Source of the DNA: Microbotryum silenes-acaulis
Lineage: Eukaryota; Basidiomycota; Microbotryomycetes; Microbotryales; Microbotryaceae
Direction of reading: 5' to 3'
NCBI GenBank assembly: GCA_003665825.1
Contig: QPFY01000005.1
Coordinates: forward strand, 806,001 to 870,000
DNA: 64,000 bases
Positions 1 to 12,200 of the stretch are shown one piece after another; position 1 is the stretch's first letter; each line of letters starts with the position of its first letter. Both the position numbers and the translations under genes were made by a program. The notes beneath the pieces are model-generated. The model was not told where the DNA came from. It saw only the letters and a program-made list of their open reading frames with translations, and did not search any database.

Positions 1-40
1 CTCCACACCCTCAAACCTCCTACCACCTACCTCTGCTACC

Positions 41-1646
41 ATGCCCTCCCTGTCTCAACGTCGCAAGATCGCTGATGTGCTTGTCGGTCCTTTGGGATAC
101 GGTCAGTCCCCTCGTACTGATCCGTCCCCTCACGTCATGTTTCCGAGCTCCGTCATCGTCAGCTATCTTCACTCAACTCAGGTGCAGCGAAACTGACCTC
201 GTTCTTTCTCTCGCTCTATTCATATTACACAACCCACTCCATCATCCTCTCCTCGTCACTCGATGATCCTCTCCAACCTCTCCGCAGGCGCGATGAACAT
301 GACGTGGAAACCCGAGGCTCAACACACCCCGGACGAGCAAGCGTTCGAGACGTTGAAGACCGCGATCGATGCCGTTCCCAAAGAGGCCAAGGCATTCATC
401 AACTGTGAGCATTTCTGTTTTCAGATTGCACATCGAGCAGCAACGCTTACCTCTGTGCTGATTTTTTTTTTCCGCAGCCGGAGAATTTTACGGACAACCG
501 AAGAGGGAGTTGAACCTCGAACTGCTGGCAAGTCGGTACCTCCTTTTATGAGGGGCTGCAAGAAATACAAAGTCTTACCCTCTCTCGTTATAACCAGGCC
601 CGCTTCTTCAAGAAATTTCCCGATTACTCGGACCGAGTCTTTCTCTCGGTCAAGGCCGGTATGACGCTCGAGATGAAACCCGATTCGAGCCTCGAGGCGC
701 TTCGTGAAAAGTGAGCTCTTCTTTGAGTCATTCCTCAGCTCACCTGATTCTGCGGACTTGAGGGGACTAAACTATCCCGAATTTTGGGTACAATTAGCTG
801 TGAGAACATCAACAAGCATCTCGGTGGTCGCAAGATGGACTTGTTCGAGCCGGCTCGTGTGGACACCACCCGACCGATCGAGGAGGTCAGTGTTTGTCGA
901 GGATCAAGTTTTCAAAGAAAGCCTTGATATGGTTCCCTAAGCTGATGTAACCCACACCACACCACAGACGATGGAAAACCTCAAAACTCTTCAAAAAGAA
1001 GGCCATTTTGCTTACATCGGTCTTTCCGAGACCGCTCCGGCGACCCTCCGTCGCGCCACCAAAGTCGGTCCTGTCGCAGCCGTCGAAGTCGAATACTCCC
1101 CCTGGTCAACCCAAGACATCGAAGGTCCCGACGGCATCATCGAAAGCTGTCGCGAACTAGGCATCACCATGATCGCTTATTCACCCCTTGGTCGAGGCTT
1201 CATCACGGGAACGATCAAGAGTCGTGCGGATCTCCCCGAAGGGGATTCGAGATTACATTTGGATCGTTTCTCGGAGGAAAACTTTGAAGGGAATTTGAAG
1301 TTGGTGGAAAAGTTGGAGAAGATCGCGCAGGAGAAGGGGTGTACGGTCACGCAGTTGGCGTTGGCGTGGAACTTGAGTCAGGCCAACTTTATTGTGCCTA
1401 TTCCGGGATCGGTGAGTTGGAGGCGTGCTTCAGGATGGAAAGAGTTGACAGGGGCCACTAGGAAACTCAAGCTCGTGATTCGTCATCATCACACAGACCC
1501 GACCCGAAGGCGTCAAAGAAGGTCTCGGAGCCCTCCAAGTCGACCTGAACTCACAAGACCTCGATGCGATTCGTGAAGTCGTCGATAGCGTCACCATCGT
1601 TGGAGGTCGCTACAACAAGCACATTGATGCTCATTCAATGAAGTAG
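41..1646 (+). CDS. Aldo/keto reductase (pyridoxal reductase-like)
   Basis: This is an NADPH-dependent aldo/keto reductase of the group that includes yeast pyridoxal reductases, expected to act in the cytosol. The ATG at 41 opens a short exon (41-101) spliced in phase to 288-404, which continues GAMNMTW. The next exon carries SGEFYG with the tyrosine expected at the active site. The main exon around 970-1410 encodes the conserved segments HFAYIGLSE, EVEYSPWS and IAYSPLGRGFITG, then QLALAWNLSQ and IVPIPGS, the cofactor-binding end of the barrel. After an intron the last exon reads RPEGVKEGLGALQVDL and ends in SMK and TAG at 1644-1646. At least six introns are needed. The boundary near 531-573 is uncertain because no full-length phase-consistent intron of normal size is obvious there. 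The family is certain; the substrate is inferred. Confidence 0.88.
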
Positions 1647-1895
1647 AGAGGTTGGGTAGTTGAGGTTGTGGCGTTGTGATTATATAAAAGCTGAAAATAC
1701 TGTAACTCGACCTTTTCCTTGTGAACGAAATGACAAGAATCGTGGGGTCACGTATTCGTTCGGGCCTCACTCTCACGTCTCTTATGAATGATGCCCTTCA
1801 CGCAAATAGATCTCACGGCTAATGCGTCTTGCAGAAGGGACCCACCCCACACGGGACTACTTCTTAACCACAACCAACTCTCTTACACATTGAAC

Positions 1896-3930
1896 TTAAG
1901 CAGCGGCCTTGACGGCGGCGGTGGCGGCCTCGTCCAGTCCGTCAAACGCAAAGATCTTCATCCCACTCTCCTTGATCAACCTGAAAAAAGCACGACCAAA
2001 AAAACAAAAAAAAGAGCCCGAGGATCAGTCCAAGAACCTCACGACAATCCTGCTCAGATGAACTCACTTCTTCGCCTCGACCTCCTTGGTGCCTTGCAAC
2101 CTCACGATCAAAGGGATCGTCAACTCGAGCTCTTTCGCAGCCATGATGATCCCCTCCGCAATCACATCACACCTCATGATACCGCCAAAGATGTTGACGA
2201 AAATCGACTTGACTCCTTTATCCGACAGGATCAACTCGAAAGCGTTCTTGACCGCTTCGGCCGTAGCACCTCCTCCTACGTCGAGGAAATTGGCGGGTTT
2301 CCCACCGTTGAGGTTCAAGACGTCCATGGTGGCCATCGCGAGACCGGCACCGTTGACGAGGCAGCCGATCGATCCGTCGAGTTTGATAAAGTTGAGGCCG
2401 TACTTGGCCGCTTCGACTTCGGCGGGATCCTCTTGGGTCAAATCGCGTAGCTTGAACACGTCCTGTGCGAAATGGATGCAAGAGGACATTGGATTTAGCA
2501 CATACCCCTTATCCTTCTTGACAGCGACGCTGGGTTCTCCTTACCTTTTGTCGGAACTCGGCGTTCTCATCGAAGCCCAACTTGGCGTCCATGCACAGCA
2601 CATCGCCACCCTCGACCTCAGCCAAAGGGTTGATCTCGATTTGCGTCGCGTCCTTCTCTTTGAAGAGTTTGAACAATTTGACAAAGACGTCGGCGGCCTT
2701 GTCTTGGTTCGCGGATTCGAAACCGAGCTTCTGGGCGGTTTCTAATGCGGCCGAGTGGGAGAGACCTTGCTCAAAGTCGATGGGGACGGTCAGGATCGCC
2801 GAGGGGTCGTCACGCGCGACGTCTTCGATGCTGCGAGGGGAAAAAGAGGGTTCGCGGTTGAGTATTCGGTAGGGACGAGGATGGTGCGAACGAGGATGGT
2901 GCGAACGAGGGACTGACTTCATTCCACCCTGCCTGGAAGCAACCAATGCGGGTCCGCCGAGTCCTCGGTCGTTGAGGATCGCGACGTAGTACTCGTGCGT
3001 GGGCTGTCTTCGCTCGGCCAACATGATCTGTGGGGTAGGGATCGAACGTGAGCAAGTTGGGCCAGAGACACGGGGTACCAGACCGAGAGCTCACGGCATT
3101 GCACGCTCGTCCTGCGGCTCCGGTCTGCTTGGTGATGAGCTTGTGGCCGATCATCTGCGCGGCGAACTTTTGTGCTTGTTCGGGGCTATTGGGTAGGTCG
3201 AGATGGAAGATTAGAGTCCAATGATGAGAACGGGAAGGGTGTGCGGGGCGAGAGGCAACGCACGAATCGACCATCTGGACACCGCCCTTGAGTCCATCCT
3301 TTCCGTCAAAGTGACCCTTGCCTCGACCACCGGCCAGAACCTGAGCCTTGATCACCAGCTTGTCAGCACCTGGGGAGTGTGGTGTATGGTGTGAGTGAGT
3401 TGGGTGAAAGGCCAGTTAGGAGTGTGCCAACTCGGGGAACGAGGCGAGCAGAGAGTGGGGTTGTGGCCACTCTGCCCTCGCCGCCAAGCCGTCTCCCAAG
3501 AAGATGAACTGACCAAAGTTCTTGGCGACCTGGAACGCCTCATCGGCCGAAAAGGCGGGTTTGGATTTCGGTGTCGGGACGCCGTACTGCAGGTGAGGCA
3601 CCCATAGTCGGGGGGGTCAGTTCTCTCGTGTGCGCCGAATGCCGAATGCCGACGACGAGAAGATGGGTTGTGGGATGCGGGAGACTGACTTGGTTGAGCA
3701 GGTTCATGGAAAGGTATTCATGGATCGAGAGGTGACGGCGTTGTTGGGACAACGTCAAAGGCTGGAGTTTGATCGCGGGAAGGGCGTGCGGCGACGATCG
3801 GGTGGGATGATGATGATGTGGTGGGTGGAGGAAGAGCAAGGGTCAGTGAGGGATGCATTCAATTTGGTGGGAGTGTGGATGAACTGACCTTGGGAAGCTT
3901 GGCTCGGGTCGATCGAAGTGCTGCCAGCAT
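1896..3930 (-). CDS. LSC2: Succinyl-CoA ligase beta subunit, mitochondrial
   Basis: This is the beta subunit of succinyl-CoA synthetase, which in the TCA cycle of the mitochondrial matrix converts succinyl-CoA and NDP plus phosphate to succinate, CoA and NTP. The start at 3930 gives [14 protein letters not shown], a basic, acid-free presequence. Later exons give [19 protein letters not shown], the ATP-grasp segment [30 protein letters not shown], then IEINPLAEV and a long exon with [31 protein letters not shown] and [14 protein letters not shown]. The last exon ends [11 protein letters not shown] and TAA (1896-1898). About eight introns of 50-230 nt separate the exons. Length is about 430 residues, usual for the family. 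Whether it prefers ADP or GDP cannot be read from the sequence. It diverges from the V-ATPase gene at 4837. Confidence 0.93.
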
Positions 3931-4836
3931 GGTGGGAGTGGTGGTCGGTGGTGAGTGGTGGGTCGAGAGAGGGACCAACGTGCACAGAAAGCGTTGTCGG
4001 GAGCGGCCGCGAGTCGGAGCCGCGGGGAAACACCGACAACGATTACACCGCGGTCTAATGGGGTATTTACCCTCGGGGCGGGACACGGCACCAGCCTCAG
4101 CAGCACGATGCCCCTTTTCCTCCTCTTGCCAAAAAAATAACGACGGCGGACCGTGAGACTGACCTTTTGATCGGTTCGGCTCTTTGCACGTTTCGAGAGG
4201 TATCCCCGTCGAGGGGTGCGGGTTAGGATGAAGCGCCTTGCAGGGATCATTCGTTGCACACACCCCTCTACGACGACCAGTCCGCCAGATCGGGTGTCGA
4301 TGATGACACGGACCTCTATTGAGTTTGCGCTGGACGATCTCTCTTTGTTGATGACTATGCGTCCACGACCAGTGCATAATTTTTGAGCGTCTACATTCCT
4401 CTTCGTTCTGTGGTGTAGCTGCTGCCGTGAAAGGGGTTAATTACGCCTGTGCGAATGCCATACTCATACTCGAGCTGCGAAGGGGAGTGAACAGGTCGTG
4501 ATCGGATCTTGTGGCCAGTCAGGTGTTGAGCACCAATAAGAATCTCGCAATTCAAACTAGTCTACAAAGACGACCCTTGTACGGACATGCGCTCAAGCCA
4601 ACCTTCCTCGCTTGTGTGAGCTGGGTCGCGCTGACCGGCGCTAACGAGAGCTAACGAGCTCACACTCGGCCCTATTTACTCCGCCAGACTCCGCCTCGGC
4701 CCTCCTCGGCCTGCTCACCCCACCTTGGCCCGTGGCGCCTCAGTTGCGCAGCTCATTCGGCCGCGAGATTCGAACTTCTTTGTCAAAAGTGCCTCCTCTC
4801 ACCCTCGACCACGACCACCACCACGCACCAGCCAGC
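3931..4836. promoter_or_regulatory. Divergent intergenic promoter region LSC2 / VMA7
   Basis: About 0.9 kb lies between two divergently transcribed housekeeping genes. It should hold both promoters and 5' leaders. Pyrimidine-rich tracts (for example 4640-4730) precede the VMA7 start. I see no convincing gene, tRNA or TATA box; the open frames here are short and lack family motifs. Confidence 0.5.
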
Positions 4837-5607
4837 ATGGTCTCGCACCACCAGTTCAAAGATCGGTCACTGATCGCTACCATTGGCGATGAGGTCAGTC
4901 ACCCGACGCAGGTCCGGCGCTACTGCCCAGTAGTCGAGGCAGACAACTGACACCCATCCTAACTCTCCTCACTCTCCTCAGGACACCATCACCGGTCTTC
5001 TCCTCGCTGGCACGGGGCACGTCGATGCGAGGGGGAAGAAGAACTTTATGGTCGTCACTTCCAGTGCGTTCGTACCTCTCGCCGTGCTCACTTTTCGCTG
5101 TCATTCGTCCGAGACGTCCTCCTGGCTCGCTCTGCTGCTTCGTCGCATTCTCGGCTCTCGACTCGACAGGATTTTCATCGCATACCGCCATCGGAAATCA
5201 AACTCAGTTGCTGATCTCAGAACACCTGTCCTCCCTGCAGAAACACCGGTCGCGACGATCGAATCCGCATTCGCAGAATACACGGACCGCAGCGACATCG
5301 CGATCGTTCTGATCAACCAGCATGTTCGTACCAGCTCAACCCGCATCCACGAACGGGACACGCCTGATATCCTCCTTGTGCACCTCGACAGATCGCGGAC
5401 CAGATCCGTCCGTTGGTCGAAAAGTACGAGCGAGCGTTCCCGGCCCTGTTGGAGATCCCCTCCAAGGATCATCCGTATGGTACGTTCAATCGAGCCGCAT
5501 CCGATCCATCGTGCCAATCTCAGACTGATCAAGCTCGCTGCGAGGCGCGTACAGACCCTTCCAAGGACTCGGTCTTGAAACGGGTCAAGAAGCTGTTTGG
5601 AGAATAG
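4837..5607 (+). CDS. VMA7: V-type ATPase subunit F
   Basis: Subunit F belongs to the central stalk of the V1 sector of the vacuolar proton pump and couples ATP hydrolysis to rotation. Exon 1 (4837-4893) reads [19 protein letters not shown], then after an 88-nt intron [20 protein letters not shown], the family signature. Further exons give [20 protein letters not shown] and IVLINQH, then [16 protein letters not shown], and finally [16 protein letters not shown] with TAG at 5605-5607. Every block has the order seen in yeast and animal subunit F, and the length of roughly 120 residues is typical. Five exons are separated by introns of about 70-170 nt. It acts at the vacuolar and Golgi membrane in the cytosolic V1 sector. 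Confidence 0.95.
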
Positions 5608-5861
5608 ACGAGCGAGGCGGTAGTAGGCGGAGGTGTTCTGCATTCACGCGTTTCTTTTTGTGTTCAACCTTTTTTTTGTTTGCAATTGTGTGTCAACTTG
5701 TATTTCGGGAGAACATGTGGCGTAAATCAAGTCATTTTTTTGCACGAAAGTCGACGTGTTCGATTCGGATCCTCGTTCTCTCTGTCTTCCCGTTCAACTC
5801 GAAACTCGACGCGACACACACGCTCCCGCTCAGAACACAACTTTCCCGTGCTGTCACCAAC

Positions 5862-8775
5862 ATGGTCTCGGCCAGCACCCTGGACGACACCATCATCTCG
5901 GGAGGTGTGACAACCTCCATCACGGCCTTGCAAGCTCTCCTCGCCCCACCTTCCACCGCCTCTTCCCAACTCGCCGCTTCCAAATTCCTCTCCACCGCAC
6001 TGTCCCCGCCTTCCACCTCCACCTCCACCTCTTCAACACCTCTCACCCCCTCCCACCTCGCTGCGACCCTCCCCCTCCTCCTAAAGCAGCAACAGCACCA
6101 AGCGCAAACGCTCGAACGTCAATTCGAGCTCAGCACCTCCCGCACCTCCCAACTCGTCCTCCAGGCTAAAGACACTCTAGCACGCTTGGCTCAACGTACA
6201 AAAGAATCCAAAACTAATCACGAGGCTCTGCACGACGCGTTGATAGATCATAGGGAGGCGTTGGTCTCGAGTGTCGCCGCCTCGACGACGGGCACCCATC
6301 GGGACCAGGGTGACCAAGCGGGTACCTTGAGGGAGAGGTTGATGGCCTATAGTAAGAGGAGGGAACAGTTGAAATGCGTTTTGCAGTACTTTACCGTGTT
6401 GGCCAAGGCCGAGGAATTGGGGTGAGCTTCCCAACTCTGGCTCGGGCGAAAACCTTGCCCACTCCCGACTGCCACTGACACCCACCTACACCCCTAGACT
6501 CGTCTCGTTACGAGCCCTCCAGGACGAATCCTTACCCGGCGCATTGTCGGGATACGTCCAGTTGGTCGAATACATCAGGGACATCCACGACAACGCACCG
6601 GCCTTGAATTTGACGACCCATTTGGTCGGCATGGCTTCGAGCGTCTGGTCCCAATTGCTCAAGGCTTTGTCCGCGTGAGTAGAAAGGTGTCGTGGCGTAT
6701 TGAGGACCCGGTGCTAACTCTTCCTCTGACTACCTTTTGTAGCCGTCTACTTCAACGCCTTGGGGCTCTCGGATGGCCCCAACCCATCAAGGAACCGCTT
6801 GACGACTATGATCAAGCCACCGCCGACTTTAGAGCCAGTTTCACCGACTTGCTCATATTAGAAAACATGTTCGTCCATTCGAGCTCTGAAACAACGCTCT
6901 GCTACCCCTTACTAATGACTCGCATCCTGCTCCAGTCAAACCAAGCATCCTCTACCCTCATCTTTGATGTCAGTCACCACTCAGCCAGCTCGACCTTTAC
7001 TCGCGTTGGCACCACTCGTGCATCCTCTGCTCTTGAGGTTCCGATGGCATTTCGATGGCGACAGGAATACGAATCGTATTGACAAGGTAGATGACTCCTC
7101 ATGTTCGAGCACAAGGACTTCATACTGATTGATCGGAGTCATTTGGCCTACAGCCGGAATACCCGCTCTCGCATATGCTCAACTTGCTTTCGGCGCATGA
7201 CGAGTTTCTCTCGACCGAGGTGCAGACTTTGCTTGATGAGAATGGGTTCGAGCACGTCGATGCCATCGTAAGCTCTTGGATACTCTACATCTTCATCTCA
7301 ATCAGATGCTGACCTAGCCCTGTCTCCTCCCTCAGATCGATTTCACGACCCTCCTCCTCCCCCCCTTGGCCGCGCGAATCAACCACCACATGCCCCAACT
7401 CCTCGACATGCCCCCGATCCTAGCGCACACCATCTTTCAAATCCTCAAATTCGACGCCGTGCTCCGATCCCGCAACTACCTCCCGCGAGGTCAAACTTCC
7501 GAAGATTGGAAAGGATTGAGCGAATTGATCCTCGGTCGTAAAGAATGGTTCGACCATTGGCTTTCGTCCGAGAAGACCTTCTTCGACGAACGCTATTACC
7601 TCGCTATCAGTTCCTCCGACGCCTGGCAAGTCGTCCCTCAAGACGAATACGATCCCGAGTCGGCCGACGCGCAATCCGAAACGAGGCCGACGGTCTCGGC
7701 GTTAAAAGTTGCCGATCTGGCTCACGCGATTACGGACCGGTACCGCCCTCTACCGATTCAACATGGTCTATCGTTCTTATTCAAAGTTCACCTCCCTCTG
7801 ATCGCAACTTATGCCGAACGCATCACCTCCTCCTTTGACGCGTTCGAGTCACTTTCGTTCGGTTTGTTACCCGGTGCCTTAGGCACCACCACAGCCGCTA
7901 CAGCAGGTGTAGGAGGTTTATCTCGCATCGTACGAAGTGGTATCTCCGCGCGATGGATGGGGGAAAAGTGCCTCGAATGGGGTGAGGACGCCTTCTTCCT
8001 CGAACTGTACGAAAACGTCAAAACCCAAGGCGTGCCGTATGCGTTGGAACTGGTCGCCAAGGACGTGTTGGAACGGTCCGAAGGCACCTTGTTTGATCGG
8101 GAGCGGAGGACGTTCGAAACTTTGGCCGACCGGGCCGAGGAGTTGATCGTGAAACATGTGGCGAGGGAGGTGTTGGGGGAACTCAAAGCTTACCTAGCCA
8201 AAAGATGGGATTACGAACGACCGTCTTCCTCGTCGTCGATGTCGACGACGATCACGGAAGAACACGATCCCGACCTTTCGCTTTCACAAGAATTGATCGC
8301 CCCCCTTTCGCTCTTCACGACCATGCTCAAGCAACTTGTGTCGGCGTACCCTCCCTCCACGACGACCACTCTATACCGACGCATCTCCGTATCCCTCTCC
8401 ACATCGTTGTACGATCGTCTTCTCGTCAATCGAGCCTGGTCCGAAGCCGGCGCTCTCCAACTCGTTCATGATGTTCACAATGGTTTCTTACAGGCCGGTC
8501 GAGAAGCAGCGATCCAAAGGGGCGTAGGCAAGGGGTGGGAATTGTTACAAGGGGGGGCGAGGATCATGGCTTTACCGGCGGCGACTTCCACCGTCGGGAC
8601 GACCACGCCGGAGTACACTTTCTCCAAAGTGATGCAAATCGCGTTTGATGATTCGGAACCGGAGGGCGAAGGCACCAAGTTTGGGATCATGATGGATCAA
8701 CTTGGGGTAGGGGAGGTGTTGGGCAAGCCGGAGGTGAGGCAGGTGATGAGGAGACGGCCCGAGTGTTGGAAATAG
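5862..8775 (+). CDS. TIP20: RINT1/Tip20-type Dsl1-complex tethering protein
   Basis: This is an ER-associated tether for retrograde COPI vesicles (Dsl1/NRZ complex). The first exon has a Ser/Thr/Pro-rich stretch followed by helices (LLLKQQQHQAQTLERQFELS). The family block is spelled across short exons around 7030-7280 (RFHFDGDRNTNRIDKPEYP, then SHMLNLLSAHDEFL), matching the RINT1/Tip20 signature of an 'HF.G...TNR..KPEW' segment before a helical bundle. The long last exon (about 7336-8775) encodes INHHMPQLLDMPPILAHTIF, DWKGLSELILGRKEWFDHWL and AWQVVPQDEY, ending at TAG 8773-8775. Predicted size is about 850 residues. An in-frame ATG upstream at 5658 would add an implausible leader, so 5862 is preferred. 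A COG-complex subunit was considered because both families are helical tethers, but the TNR/KPE block decides for RINT1. Confidence 0.82.
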
Positions 8776-9202
8776 GTCTTGCTTGTCTGTAATGCTCGAG
8801 TCTCTCTCCACCAGATGGCCCGATTCAGTTTCCTGCGATGTCGATTGTTCGAGAATGCCACAGAACGGAGCAAGCCACGAGCGAGACGAGCGAGGAGAGA
8901 GAAAGGGAGATCAGAGTCGTAAACATTGGTCGTCTGAGTCAGAAGTCAAAGCATTCTAAAACACAAACGCTTCGTAAGGTGGAGTAAAAGAGTCAAACAT
9001 AAAAGGGAGAAGGAGAAGGGAGAAAAGGAAGAAAAAGTGTAACATCCTGTTAGGGAAGAGACGAAGATTGTCTATGGAAGCGCAACCTGTCAAAAGTACA
9101 GAAAGGCAAGATTGCGAGAACGAAATTCAAACAATGGCGTTGCATGCGCAGAAACATGAGGTGAGAGGGTTCCAAAAGCTCGCTCCTCTGTTGCGGAGGT
9201 TA
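8776..9202. other. Convergent 3' intergenic spacer
   Basis: About 430 bases lie between the 3' ends of the RINT1-like gene and the glucan synthase gene. They hold purine-rich A/G tracts (about 8990-9060) likely to belong to 3' UTRs. No gene is visible. Confidence 0.5.
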
Positions 9203-12200
9203 TCACACTGCAAAATAGGAATAGGCATTGATCAGCACTCATTCTTCGGTGAGGAACAAAACTAGAAACGCGGGACTTACGATCATCACAGACGGCGCAG
9301 TTCTTCAAATTGATCTTGTTCTTGAAGATAATCTGCGAGATTGCGCGAAGGCCCATGTCAGCCAGCATGTTCAACGCCATGACAATGGACCGCCAAGCAA
9401 GACTCACGGGCAAGACGATCAGGCAAGTGAAGAACGCAAAGACAAGACCGAACAAGACGCTGTACTTGGCGACGATGGTCTTGCGTAGTGCGCGTTGCTT
9501 GAAACTGAAGATGGGACTGCGGATCTGCTTCGACGGTCGCAGCCAGACTGTATAAAGTGAAAGCATGTGGCCGGATCAGTCAGTGGTCCAAGCAAGTCTC
9601 ACTCGTCCATTCAGGGCTTACAGAGTGCAGTTGAATGAAGCGTGTCCATGCCCGGGATCAAGCACGGAAGGACGAGCAAGAACAAGAGCAAGTGCTGCGG
9701 GGCAAGAGAAGGGCGAGTCACACGTCAGCCCATTGCAGGCGGTCATACTGCCGCGGCCTGACCGTTACTTACTCCGGACAAGAAGTCGGCAGCAAAGAGC
9801 GACAGCTCGATGATCTTGACCATGTATTCTCGGAACGGTTGCGACCAAGCCGAGGACCCGAGACCGCGGCCGAACCATCGCCCGGTCCAGAACGCGCGGT
9901 TCGTCTCGTCGTGCTTGAACTCGCGGGAAATGCAGACCGAGATGAGGATCTTGAACAGACACCTCTGGATAGCAACGGTCGCGATGATGCCCAAGACGGC
10001 GTGGGACACATCCCATCGCTCGAGCAACCACAGGAACTCGAAGAAGGCCACGTAGCCGACGACACTGCCGATGTGGGCGATGCCGGCTATAACGGATCCA
10101 AAGTTGCCGCAGCAGCTGCCGAGAACAGGACCAGCTAGCAGCGCCGATAAGAAGAGGACGAGAAGCAGGACGGCATTCCATGCGACGGGACCGATGGCGA
10201 TGACGGCGACTCGAAGCAACGCATTGATGGGTGGGTCAGAGAACGACTGGAGAAGAAGAGACAAGGTCGCGTCAGGAAAAAGTCACAATATTTACGAAAC
10301 TCTGTCGCCGACTAGGCCAGCTCTACTCACCTTTACGAAGAGGTAAGCGATGGTCAAGATGACGGCCAAGGCCAAGGGCGCAAACACTTCGTTGACGAGG
10401 ATGACCTTCCAGCTGACGCGGGGGACATCGGCCGTGAGCTTCTCGGAGGGGTGACCCAAGCGCTTCTTCTTGAAACCGGTGATCTTGGTGCGAGACAAAC
10501 GGCAGTACCCGATCCACGAGTTGGCGTGGGCTCGCGAGTTGCCTCGCGACATCCAGCGCAGGTATTCGCGGTAATCGATGATGAAGTCGCCAAAGGAGAA
10601 TTGATGAGGGTTGAAGAGGAAGGGGGCAATGCAAAGGGCTAAAATGGAGATCCAGAAGTAGAGCACTGCAGCGGAGTGAAGCAAGGATCACACTGTCAGC
10701 GTCAATCAAGTGGAATGACCGGAGCGAGCGACGTACAGTGCCACAGCCAAACAGTCAACGTAATATAGAGGAGCATCATGAGCGTGCGCAATCCAAGGTA
10801 GACACTAGGTCCTGCAAAACGCGAGTAAAGAATGGCAAAAGACACGCGTGTTGTCGCAAAGCCGCGACCCGTGGCAATGTAGCGAGCACCACCGTACGTC
10901 AAATTGCTGAGGATCGAATGCGACGAAATCTGCGTGCCGAACACCTCGAAAACGGGTGACAGTGAGATGAACTGCTTGCCGAGACGAGTGATAGCCGCAA
11001 GGACACCGTGACCGGTTAATTCTTGGAGGAACAGGGGCAGGAAAGCTAGGGACAGAGCAGGATAAAAGGTATCAGCGGGTGGTCAAGAGAGTTCCAAAAG
11101 CCGGGGAATCGGGCTCACCGATGAAGAACACAATGAAGATGGAGATGACGCAGCGCTTGATCCAGTCGAACGTGGGCACGATGTTGTAGCAACCCGCAGC
11201 GGAGATGAATTGACCGGCGGCGTTGTACTGACAGACCGTGAGCTGCTTGTTCATGGTGCCCAGGAATACGAGCGCGAACATGAAGAGCTGGACCGAAAGG
11301 ATAACGAGGATATTGTTGATGTGGAAACCTGGTGGGAGCAGCATACAATTCGGCTCGTTGAACACGCACCTCCAACAGCCAGAGGAATCAGAAGACACGT
11401 ACCAGGATGACCGTAGTAGAACGTCAAGAAGCGATCCATGGGCAATTGCGTGCCGAGGTAGTAGTACTCGCGCGAAAGCATCTGCTCGCCCATACCACTC
11501 CCAATCTTGGTCTGGAAATTGAGAATTGTTCCAAACCCGAGATCTCGACCTTTACCGCATTGGTAGTACTCAGTGTGCTTGATGCGACCACCTCGACCAA
11601 ACGCGGTCATACCGGCGTAAATATCCTCGTTCAGGTGCAGACCTTTCTGCGCCTTCGAGACACCACCTCGCGTGGTCATGAAGATGGCGTTGAGGAAATC
11701 GGGATGCCCGTAGTGGAGCTTTCCGCCGATGTAGGCCATTGACCGTGCCGCGAGCGTACCGAACGTCTGTTCCTTACCGGCCGCGACGTCACCGAGGATA
11801 CCGATGTTCTCGGAGAAGATGTATTCGCGAGCTCCAATGATCGCGACCGGGTCGTCCGCGAAGTCTTCGGCCCCCTCGGCGGTGTACGGGTTGCGCGACG
11901 AGATGTGGTAGTCCTCGAACTCGCCGAGGATGTTGCGCACCTTCAGGCATTCTTCGAGGTAGTTGTCCTGATTCGCATCGATAAGTTGCAGGTACTCGCC
12001 GCGGTAGAAGACGATGGCGTGATTTTGATTATCTGATTTGCCGTCACCAAGTATAGGATTTCCTGGTAGCTCGATGCGGAACTTGGGTCGACGCTTGCCA
12101 TCGGGGAGGATTTCAGAGTGGCCATCGATGAGCGAAGAGAAGATGCGGGGCTCGCCACCTTCCTTGCGCGGGCGTTCTTCGTCGAGGTAGGCAATCTGCA

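Noticed and set aside
9068..9488. Open frames around the 3' end of the glucan synthase gene
   Set aside because: They are frame shadows or 3' UTR. The minus-strand frame stays open past the GTAAGT donor, but splicing to a TGA at 9203-9205 gives the better protein end.
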